NCBI GenBank assembly: GCA_003449195.1
Contig: DMID01000088.1
Span: 1-11,962, forward strand
Reading direction: 5' to 3'
DNA length: 11,962 nucleotides
Source: Lysobacteraceae bacterium
Lineage (GTDB): Bacteria; Pseudomonadota; Gammaproteobacteria; Xanthomonadales; Xanthomonadaceae
The notes under the pieces were generated by a model. The model was not told the origin of the DNA. It did no database searches and saw only the letters and a program-made list of their open reading frames with translations. The position numbers and the translations under genes were made by a program. Of the stretch, positions 1 through 6,361 are shown piece by piece. Position 1 is the first letter of the stretch, and each line of letters begins with the position of its first letter.

Positions 1-584
1 TGCTGACCCACTGCAACACCGGCTCGCTGGCCACCGCCGGTTTCGGCACTGCGCTGGGCGTGATCCGTGCAGGCGTGGCCCAGGGCCGCATCGAACGCGT
101 GTTCGCCGACGAGACGCGGCCGTGGTTGCAGGGCGCGCGGTTGACGGTGTGGGAACTGCAGCAGGACGGCATTGATGCCACCTTGATCGCCGATTCGGCC
201 GCTTCGCACCTGATGAAGACCGGCGCGGTGCAATGGGTTGTCGTGGGTGCCGACCGCATCTGCGCCAACGGCGACACCGCCAACAAGATCGGCACCTACC
301 AGCTGGCCATTGCCGCCCGTCACCATGGCGTGAAGTTCATGGTCGTGGCGCCGTCCTCGACGGTGGACATGGCCACCGCCAACGGCGATCAGATCGAGAT
401 CGAGCAACGCGACCCGGGCGAGCTGTTCGGTGTCGGCGGCGTGCGCACCGTGGCCGAAGGCATCAAGGCGTGGAACCCGGTGTTCGATGTCACCCCGGGC
501 GCATTGATCGACGCCATCGTCACCGAACGCGGCGTGATCCACGCGCCGACCGAAGCGGCGATGCGCGCCGCCTTCGGCGGTTGA
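1..584 (+). CDS. mtnA: S-methyl-5-thioribose-1-phosphate isomerase (MtnA), 5' end missing
   Basis: This enzyme converts the aldose 5-methylthioribose-1-phosphate into 5-methylthioribulose-1-phosphate in the cytosolic methionine salvage pathway. The reading frame is open from the window edge (first full codon at base 3) and gives 193 residues. The family is usually about 340-360 residues, so roughly the N-terminal 150 lie outside. The visible part opens with [12 protein letters not shown], which carries the family's catalytic cysteine (codon 12-14). Later comes [19 protein letters not shown], with the catalytic aspartate of the GAD motif (codon 252-254) and the conserved NGD/NK segment. The C-terminal block around FGVGGVRT is also typical. 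The related eIF2B alpha/beta/delta regulatory subunits share this fold, but the Cys and Asp both being present favours a true isomerase. The gene ends 341 bp before gyrA on the same strand, a gene order I recall from other gammaproteobacteria. Confidence 0.95.
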   Translation, partial: LTHCNTGSLATAGFGTALGVIRAGVAQGRIERVFADETRPWLQGARLTVWELQQDGIDATLIADSAASHLMKTGAVQWVVVGADRICANGDTANKIGTYQLAIAARHHGVKFMVVAPSSTVDMATANGDQIEIEQRDPGELFGVGGVRTVAEGIKAWNPVFDVTPGALIDAIVTERGVIHAPTEAAMRAAFGG

Positions 585-621
585 GCCTGCGGTCGTCGCG
601 CACGCACAGGGAGAATGAGGG

Positions 622-641
622 CGGCATCGATCGGGATGCCG
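622..641 (+). terminator. weak hairpin downstream of mtnA
   Basis: A perfect 7-bp stem (CGGCATC / GATGCCG) closes a 6-base loop 38 bases after the mtnA stop codon. No run of T follows, so it is at best a weak or Rho-assisted terminator, and it may be chance in GC-rich DNA. Confidence 0.25.
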
Positions 642-767
642 GCCATGTGTCGTACCCGTCGCCGCCACGCACCGGCACGGAGTCTTTCCACGCCCGCTGC
701 GCGGCGCCCTCACGACGCGCAAGTGCCTGTTTTTGCACTGTGCGCAGGGGCGGGGAAGGGGGCTTCG

Positions 768-776
768 TGATAGAAT
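768..776 (+). promoter_or_regulatory. candidate extended -10 promoter of gyrA
   Basis: TGATAGAAT matches the extended -10 pattern TGnTAtAAT with one mismatch in the hexamer. No good -35 hexamer sits 16-18 bases upstream, which is tolerable for extended -10 promoters. Transcription would begin near base 782-784 and give a leader of about 140 nt before the gyrA ATG. This was identified by eye and has not been tested. Confidence 0.4.
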
Positions 777-777
777 T

Positions 778-797
778 CGCAGGTTGGAAAGCCTGCG
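778..797 (+). promoter_or_regulatory. inverted repeat at the predicted gyrA transcription start
   Basis: CGCAGG and CCTGCG flank an 8-base spacer (TTGGAAAG) and begin 2 bases after the -10 hexamer. The location would suit an operator, and supercoiling control of gyrA is well known in other bacteria, although there it works through the promoter region rather than a defined operator. The arms are only 6 bp, so chance remains likely. Confidence 0.25.
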
Positions 798-925
798 TCA
801 CTCCCGGACTTCCGAAATCGCGGACATTGCCGTCCGCCATCGGCGTTCGGCCCGTCGCAGGCCATGCGAATCCTCGCGAAAACCCGCGCCACGCGCGGCT
901 GGCTTGACACTGGAACGGTACCGGA

Positions 926-3646
926 ATGGCTGAAAGCGCCAAGGAAATCATCCCCGTCAACCTCGAAGACGAGATGCGCAAGAGCTACCTCGATTACGCC
1001 ATGAGCGTGATCGTGGGGCGCGCCCTCCCGGATGCCCGCGACGGCCTGAAGCCGGTCCATCGCCGCGTGCTGTACGCGATGAACGAGCTCGGCGCGCACA
1101 GCAACAAGCCTTATTACAAGTCCGCCCGCATCGTCGGTGACGTGATCGGCAAGTACCACCCGCATGGCGACTCGGCGGTGTACGACACGCTGGTGCGCAT
1201 GGCCCAGCCGTTCTCGCTGCGCTACATGCAGATCGACGGGCAGGGCAACTTCGGCTCGGTCGATGGAGACTCCGCCGCGGCGATGCGTTACACCGAGGCG
1301 CGCCTGTCGCGCCTGAGCCACGAGATGCTGGCCGACATCGACAAGGAAACCGTCGACTTCCAGCCCAACTACGACGAGAAGGAACTGGAGCCGACGGTCC
1401 TGCCGACGCGGTTCCCGAACCTGCTGGTCAACGGTTCGGCCGGCATCGCGGTGGGCATGGCCACCAATATCCCGCCGCACAACCTGACCGAATCGATCAA
1501 TGCCTGCATCGCGCTGATCGACAACCCGGAGATCGACGTCGACGGGCTGATGGAATACATCCCGGGCCCGGATTTCCCGACCGGTGGCATCATCAATGGC
1601 ACGGCCGGCATCATGGCCGGCTATCGCACCGGCCGCGGGCGCGTGCGCATCCGCGCCAAGGCCGAGGTTGAAGTCACCGACCACGGCCGCGAAGCCATCA
1701 TCGTCACCGAGATCCCGTACCAGGTGAACAAGGCGCGGCTGATCGAGAAGATCGCCGAGCTGGTGAAGGAAAAGAAGCTCGAAGGCATCAGCGAGCTGCG
1801 CGACGAGTCCGACAAGGACGGCATGCGCATCTACATCGAGGTCAAGCGCGGCGAGTCGGCCGAGGTGGTGCTCAACAACCTGTACTCGCAGACGCCGATG
1901 GAGTCGGTGTTCGGCATCAACATGGTGGCGCTGGTCGATGGCCGGCCGCAGACGCTCAACCTGAAGCAGGTGCTGGAGCAGTTCATCCGCCATCGCCGCG
2001 AAGTGGTGACCCGGCGCACCATTTTCGACCTGCGCAAGGCGCGCGCGCGCGCCCACATCCTCGAAGGCCTGACCGTCGCGCTGGCCAACATCGACGAGAT
2101 GATCGAGCTGATCAAGAGCTCGGCCAACCCGAACGAGGCGCGCGACCGCATGCTGGCACGGCGCTGGGAACCGGGCTTGGTGGGGTCTTTGCTGGCGGCT
2201 GCGGGTGCGGAAGCCTCGCGGCCGGAAGACCTGCCCAAGGGCGTGGGCCTGCAGGAAGGCCAGTACCAGCTCACCGAGGTGCAGGCCCAGCAGATCCTGG
2301 AGATGCGCCTGCACCGCCTGACCGGGCTGGAGCAGGACAAGCTCACCGAGGAATACAAGCTGCTGCTGGACACCATCGCCGGCCTGATCGAAATCCTCGA
2401 AAACCCGGACGTGCTGTTGCGGGTGATCCGCGAGGAACTGATCAACGTGCGCGTGGAATACGGCGACGAGCGTCGCACCGAGATCCGCGCCAGCGAGGAA
2501 GACTTGGACATCCTCGACCTGATCGCGCCGGAAGACGTGGTGGTCACGCTGTCCCATGCCGGCTACGCCAAGCGCCAGCCGGTGTCGGCCTACCGCGCGC
2601 AGAAGCGCGGCGGCCGCGGGCGCAGCGCGGCGGCGACGAAAGAAGAAGACTTCATCGACCAGCTGTGGCTGGTGAACACCCACGACACCCTGCTGACCTT
2701 CACCAGCAGCGGCCGGGTGTTCTGGCTGCCGGTGCACGTGCTGCCGGAAGCAGGCTCCGGCGCGCGCGGCCGCCCGATCATCAACTGGCTGGCGCTGGAG
2801 CCGGACGAGAAGGTGCAGGCGGTGCTGCCGGTGCGCGAATATGCGGAAGGCCGCTACGTGTTCTTCGCCACCCGCAACGGCACGGTCAAGAAGACCCCGC
2901 TGACCGAGTTCGCGTTCCGCCTGGCGCGCGGCAAGATCGCCATTAACCTCGACGAGGGCGATGCGCTGGTCGGCGTCGGCCTGACCGACGGCGGCCGCGA
3001 CATCTTGCTGTTCGCCTCCAATGGCAAGACCGTGCGCTTCGGCGAGGAAAACGTGCGCTCGATGGGACGTACCGCCACCGGCGTGCGCGGCATCAAGCTG
3101 GCTTCCGGCGAGACCGTGGTCAGCCTGATCGTGGCCGAGAGCGCGGGCAGCCCGCTGCTTGGCGATGAAAGCGAAGACGAGAGCGTTGAGGCGGAGGTCG
3201 TCGCTGTCGACGGCGCCGATGCGCCGGTCGAACTGGGCAGCGAAGACGGCGAGCCCGATGCCTATGTGCTCACCGCCACCGAGAACGGCTACGGCAAGCG
3301 CACGCCGCTGGCGGACTATCCACGCAAGGGCCGCGGTACCCAGGGCGTGATCGGCATCCAGACCACCGAACGCAACGGCCGGCTGGTCAGCGCGGTGCTA
3401 CTCAGCCGCGCCGACGAGGTGCTGCTGATCTCCGACGGCGGCACGCTGGTGCGTACCCGTGCATCGGAAATCTCGCGCGTCAGCCGCAACACCCAAGGCG
3501 TGATGCTGATCCGGCTGGGCAAGGGCGAAAAGCTGCAGGCGGTGGAACGTCTGGATGGCTCCATCGAAGGCGACGAGCTTGAACCCGGCGACGAAGGCGC
3601 TTCGGAAGCCACCGCTGCTACCCAGATGCCCTCGCTGGATGCCTGA
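926..3646 (+). CDS. gyrA: DNA gyrase subunit A
   Basis: GyrA is the breakage-reunion subunit of the A2B2 gyrase, which introduces negative supercoils using ATP hydrolysis by GyrB. The start is fixed by the family N-terminus ([21 protein letters not shown] at residues 11-31); a weak GGAA lies 10 bases before the ATG. The winged-helix region holds [12 protein letters not shown] with Ser83 and Asp87 in the same numbering as E. coli, the wild-type quinolone-susceptible state. The catalytic tyrosine is Tyr122 in AAMRYTE. The tower and coiled-coil regions run to about residue 535. The GyrA box QKRGGRG (559-565) opens the DNA-wrapping beta-pinwheel. The protein is 906 residues against 875 in E. coli. 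An acidic insertion lies at about 737-778 between pinwheel blades, and the C-terminal tail is short and only mildly acidic. Identification is secure. Confidence 0.99.
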   Translation: MAESAKEIIPVNLEDEMRKSYLDYAMSVIVGRALPDARDGLKPVHRRVLYAMNELGAHSNKPYYKSARIVGDVIGKYHPHGDSAVYDTLVRMAQPFSLRYMQIDGQGNFGSVDGDSAAAMRYTEARLSRLSHEMLADIDKETVDFQPNYDEKELEPTVLPTRFPNLLVNGSAGIAVGMATNIPPHNLTESINACIALIDNPEIDVDGLMEYIPGPDFPTGGIINGTAGIMAGYRTGRGRVRIRAKAEVEVTDHGREAIIVTEIPYQVNKARLIEKIAELVKEKKLEGISELRDESDKDGMRIYIEVKRGESAEVVLNNLYSQTPMESVFGINMVALVDGRPQTLNLKQVLEQFIRHRREVVTRRTIFDLRKARARAHILEGLTVALANIDEMIELIKSSANPNEARDRMLARRWEPGLVGSLLAAAGAEASRPEDLPKGVGLQEGQYQLTEVQAQQILEMRLHRLTGLEQDKLTEEYKLLLDTIAGLIEILENPDVLLRVIREELINVRVEYGDERRTEIRASEEDLDILDLIAPEDVVVTLSHAGYAKRQPVSAYRAQKRGGRGRSAAATKEEDFIDQLWLVNTHDTLLTFTSSGRVFWLPVHVLPEAGSGARGRPIINWLALEPDEKVQAVLPVREYAEGRYVFFATRNGTVKKTPLTEFAFRLARGKIAINLDEGDALVGVGLTDGGRDILLFASNGKTVRFGEENVRSMGRTATGVRGIKLASGETVVSLIVAESAGSPLLGDESEDESVEAEVVAVDGADAPVELGSEDGEPDAYVLTATENGYGKRTPLADYPRKGRGTQGVIGIQTTERNGRLVSAVLLSRADEVLLISDGGTLVRTRASEISRVSRNTQGVMLIRLGKGEKLQAVERLDGSIEGDELEPGDEGASEATAATQMPSLDA

Positions 3647-3670
3647 TCCATCGGGTACCCGCAGCAGCAT

Positions 3671-3704
3671 GACGATAACGCCGGCATCTGCCGGCGTTGT
3701 CGTT
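3671..3704 (+). terminator. gyrA terminator hairpin
   Basis: The stem gacgataacgccggc pairs with gccggcgttgtcgtt across a 4-base ATCT loop, using two G-T wobbles. It starts 24 bases after the gyrA stop codon. The 3' arm ends in a short T-rich stretch (gttgtcgttt) rather than a clean T run. It separates gyrA from the receptor operon downstream. Confidence 0.6.
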
Positions 3705-3720
3705 TCGGGAATCCATCTGA

Positions 3721-3732
3721 TTGCATATGCAA
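3721..3732. promoter_or_regulatory. perfect 12-bp palindrome upstream of the first receptor gene
   Basis: TTGCATATGCAA is a perfect self-complementary 12-mer lying 7 bases upstream of a TTGAAA -35 candidate. Its core GCATAT recurs in the two direct repeats at 3834-3862 (read on the - strand). It could be a binding site for a dimeric regulator. The sequence matches no operator I can name. Confidence 0.3.
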
Positions 3733-3738
3733 CCAGCG

Positions 3739-3766
3739 TTGAAAAGGGGCGTTTCCAAAATACAAA
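3739..3766 (+). promoter_or_regulatory. candidate sigma-70 promoter for the receptor-peptidase operon
   Basis: TTGAAA (5 of 6 to the -35 consensus) is followed after 16 bases by TACAAA (4 of 6 to the -10 consensus). It would give a leader of about 200 nt that includes the TGTATATGC repeats. A second possibility is TTGGCT at 3816-3821 with TATGCT at 3838-3843, also spaced 16, which would place the repeat inside the core promoter. The sequence alone does not decide between them. Confidence 0.3.
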
Positions 3767-3833
3767 CAACAGGTTGCCGATATCGTGAGACCAACCGCAG
3801 ACCAGACAGCTCGGGTTGGCTGATCCGGTAACT

Positions 3834-3862
3834 TGTATATGCTTATTTTGTCATGTATATGC
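3834..3862. repeat. two direct copies of TGTATATGC, 20-bp period
   Basis: Identical 9-mers occupy 3834-3842 and 3854-3862, offset by exactly 20 bp, close to two helical turns, so both would face the same side of the DNA. They sit in an AT-rich island that contrasts with the GC-rich surroundings, 114 bp before the chosen start of the receptor gene. Tandem regulator binding is a reasonable inference; no known consensus is recognised. Confidence 0.4.
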
Positions 3863-3975
3863 ATTATGGGTCCGGGGAATGCGCGCCCCCGACCAGCGCA
3901 GGATGCGCAGGGCCGCCGTTTGGGAGGGCGTCGGCATGCAAGCGCACCACCATCAGCCAGCCGGGGTCTCCCACG

Positions 3976-6309
3976 ATGTACAAGCCAGTGCCTGTCCTTT
4001 GTCGTACCCGTTCCTGCAGTCGCACCACGTTCCGGCGCAATGCGCTCGCCGCCGGCATCCTGCTGGCCGTTCTGCCGATGGCGGCAGCGGCAGCGGACGG
4101 AGGCGACGCTTCGCAATCCGGGTCCGCCGCCGCCGCTGCGAAAGACAAGACCACCACGCTGGGGGGCATGCAGGTCACCGCTTCCAAGCGCACCACGTTG
4201 ATCGAAAAGACGCCGATGGCGCTGAGCGCCGTCACGGCCGAACAGCTCGACGAACTGGGCGCCGTGGACATCAAGGACTACGCGGCCCAGGTGCCCGGCC
4301 TGCGCATCCAGTACAACGGCCCCGGCGCCAACCGCATCAGCCTGCGCGGCGTGAACTCCTCCGGTGAAGCCACCGTGGGCGTGTACTACGACGAAACTCC
4401 CATTGCCGGTTCGACCGGCGTCAGCAGCGATGCCGGTGGCCGTTCGCCGGACATGGACCTGTTCGACGTGGACCGCATCGAAGTGCTGCGCGGCCCGCAA
4501 GGCACGCTATACGGCGCCAGCTCAATGGGCGGCGCGATCCGCATCCTCTACAACAAGCCGACCCAACAGCTGGAAGGCGCGGTGAAACTGGGCTACGAGG
4601 CCACCGATGGCGGCGCCCCGTCCAACAACCAGGAGCTGATGCTCAACGTGCCGCTGGTGAAGGACATGCTGGCCGCGCGCGTCACTGCCTACAACCGCGA
4701 TGCCGGCGGTTACGTGGACAACACCTTCCTGGGCATCAAGAACGTCAACAACAGCCATTCCAAGGGTGCCAAGCTGCAGTTGCGCTACACGCCCACCGAA
4801 GACGTCACGGTCGATTTCAGTCATTCGCGCGGTACCACGAATGCCTTTTCTTCCAGCTGGGTGCCGGCCTATGGCGATTACGTGCAGCGTTCGCAGGTGA
4901 AGTTGCCGTACAAAGACACCACGGAGATCGATTCGCTCACGCTGAACTGGGATCTGGACTGGGCCACGCTGACCGCCAACACGTCCTACCAGCATCGCGA
5001 TTCCACCTACGTCAGCGACGACACCTATTACATCCAGACCTACAAGACCGCATCGTCCTGCGCCAGCAATTACGGCGTGGTCAGCTGCAACGCCCAGCAG
5101 CTGACTGACTGGAACGCCTATGTCGATGGCCAGACGCCGGCCGCGTTGATCCACGATGGCAGCACCCGTGACCGCACTGCCGAAGTGCGCCTGACCTCGG
5201 CCGATGGCGGCCTCATCGACTGGACCATCGGCGTGTTCAGCGAGAACCGCGACAACTACGTGGCCAGCGAAGACACGCTGGCCGATGCAGACAGCGGCAT
5301 CATCATCACGCCATGGAATCTGTTCTACCGCCGCCAGATCTGGGACAAGCTCAAGCAGAAGGCGGTGTTCGGCGAGGCCACTTGGCATGCCACCGACAAG
5401 CTGGCCTTCACCGCCGGCCTGCGCTGGTACGACTACGACAAGACCGTCACCGGCATCACCGATATCCCGTGGGACATGATCGGCGCCGGCTACAAGCCGC
5501 TGAGCAGCGTGGATGCCAGCGAGACCGGCTGGCTGAAGAAGTTCACCCTGAGTTACGACCTCAACGACAGCGTGATGCTGTATGCCACCGCCGGCGACGG
5601 CTTCCGTCCTGGCGGCGCCAATCAGGTCATCGGCTTGCCGGACGCCTTGACCGCGTATCGCTCGGACAATTTGTGGAACTACGAAATCGGCGCCAAGACC
5701 GCCTGGTTCGACCACAGCCTGCTGTTCAATGCGGCGCTGTACCAGATCGACTGGGACGACATGCAGGTCAGCGGGCGCACGCTCAACGGCGCGTTCTCGT
5801 TCCTGTCCAATGCCGGTTCTGCCCGCATGCGCGGTGCGGAACTGGAAGCCGTCTGGCGTCCGGTCGCCGGCCTGGACCTGTCGGCCAACTACAACTACAT
5901 CGATGCCAAGCTGACCGCCGACCAGATTTCCGACGTGGTCAGCGGCGCGGGCCGCAAGGGCGATGCGGTGCCCAACATCCCGCGCAGCAGCGGCATGCTG
6001 GCGGCCGCCTACCGCTTCCCGGTTACCGGCGCGATGGACGGCATGGTCAGGCTCGACACCACCTACGTGGGCGGCAGCTATTCGCTGTTCCGCGGCACCT
6101 ACAACACCTGGAAGGATTCGTACACCACGGTCAACCTGCGCGCCGGGCTGGAAAGCAGCGACAACAAGTGGGCCGCCTACGTGTACGTGCAGAACCTCAC
6201 CAACGAGGTGGCGCTGAACCAGTACACGCGCTCGTCCACGCCACCGTACGAGTCGGTCACCAGCCTGCGCCCGCGCACGGTGGGCGTGACGGTGTCCTAC
6301 AACTTCTGA
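3976..6309 (+). CDS. TonB-dependent outer-membrane receptor, first in operon with M14 peptidase
   Basis: This is an outer-membrane active transporter driven by TonB-ExbB-ExbD. The frame is open from an ATG at 3853, but the ATG at 3976 is chosen because it begins a proper signal peptide: basic residues (RTTFRRN, 17-23), a hydrophobic stretch (ALAAGILLAVLPMAAAAA) and cleavage near residue 40. The upstream extension has no signal character. A TonB-box-like segment (GGMQVTAS, about 63-70) leads into the plug, with VPGLRIQYN, ISLRGVNSSG and DVDRIEVLRGPQGTLYGA (about 164-181). The rest is a 22-strand type barrel ending in VSYNF, with the terminal aromatic needed for assembly. There is no STN signalling domain. 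Cys362 and Cys371 may form a disulfide in an external loop. The protein is 777 residues. The ligand is unknown; the peptidase gene 52 bp downstream suggests a peptide or peptide-containing ligand, although this plug style also occurs in iron-complex receptors. Confidence 0.93.
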   Translation: MYKPVPVLCRTRSCSRTTFRRNALAAGILLAVLPMAAAAADGGDASQSGSAAAAAKDKTTTLGGMQVTASKRTTLIEKTPMALSAVTAEQLDELGAVDIKDYAAQVPGLRIQYNGPGANRISLRGVNSSGEATVGVYYDETPIAGSTGVSSDAGGRSPDMDLFDVDRIEVLRGPQGTLYGASSMGGAIRILYNKPTQQLEGAVKLGYEATDGGAPSNNQELMLNVPLVKDMLAARVTAYNRDAGGYVDNTFLGIKNVNNSHSKGAKLQLRYTPTEDVTVDFSHSRGTTNAFSSSWVPAYGDYVQRSQVKLPYKDTTEIDSLTLNWDLDWATLTANTSYQHRDSTYVSDDTYYIQTYKTASSCASNYGVVSCNAQQLTDWNAYVDGQTPAALIHDGSTRDRTAEVRLTSADGGLIDWTIGVFSENRDNYVASEDTLADADSGIIITPWNLFYRRQIWDKLKQKAVFGEATWHATDKLAFTAGLRWYDYDKTVTGITDIPWDMIGAGYKPLSSVDASETGWLKKFTLSYDLNDSVMLYATAGDGFRPGGANQVIGLPDALTAYRSDNLWNYEIGAKTAWFDHSLLFNAALYQIDWDDMQVSGRTLNGAFSFLSNAGSARMRGAELEAVWRPVAGLDLSANYNYIDAKLTADQISDVVSGAGRKGDAVPNIPRSSGMLAAAYRFPVTGAMDGMVRLDTTYVGGSYSLFRGTYNTWKDSYTTVNLRAGLESSDNKWAAYVYVQNLTNEVALNQYTRSSTPPYESVTSLRPRTVGVTVSYNF

Positions 6310-6318
6310 TGTCCGACG

Positions 6319-6343
6319 GCCCGGGGCGCTCGTGGCCCCGGGC
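6319..6343 (+). other. GC-rich hairpin in the receptor-peptidase gap
   Basis: GCCCGGGGC and GCCCCGGGC form a perfect 9-bp stem around a 7-base loop, 9 bases after the receptor stop and 8 bases before the GGAG of the peptidase. No T run follows, so full termination is unlikely. It could protect the 3' end of the receptor message or limit peptidase expression relative to the receptor. Confidence 0.45.
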
Positions 6344-6361
6344 TTCAACCCGGAGAACCCC

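Larger units (their letters stand above)
585..925. other. mtnA-gyrA intergenic region, no gene
   Basis: I see no convincing gene in these 341 bases. Short open frames here (for example 733-933 on +) are arginine-rich and look like GC-driven noise. The stretch holds a weak hairpin after mtnA (622-641), an extended -10 element (768-776), an inverted repeat at the expected transcription start (778-797), and two small 5-bp hairpins in the presumed gyrA leader (855-869 and 884-898). The leader would be about 140 nt long. Whether it has a regulatory role cannot be judged from sequence alone. Confidence 0.6.

Noticed and set aside
904..909. TTGACA, a perfect -35 hexamer just before gyrA
   Set aside because: A -10 at the right spacing would fall inside the gyrA coding start and none is present.
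710..2737. Long open frame (675 codons) on the - strand opposite gyrA
   Set aside because: It is a His/Arg/Val/Gln-rich composition shadow of the high-GC gyrA frame, has no recognisable domain, and lies wholly antisense to a certain gene.
3791..3819. CCAACC-N17-GGTTGG inverted repeat upstream of the first receptor
   Set aside because: The arms are only 6 bp with a long unpaired spacer; this is too weak to separate from chance.
3853..3975. N-terminal extension of the first receptor from the ATG at 3853
   Set aside because: It would place 41 non-hydrophobic residues before the signal peptide and runs through the repeat region; the ATG at 3976 gives a normal signal sequence.
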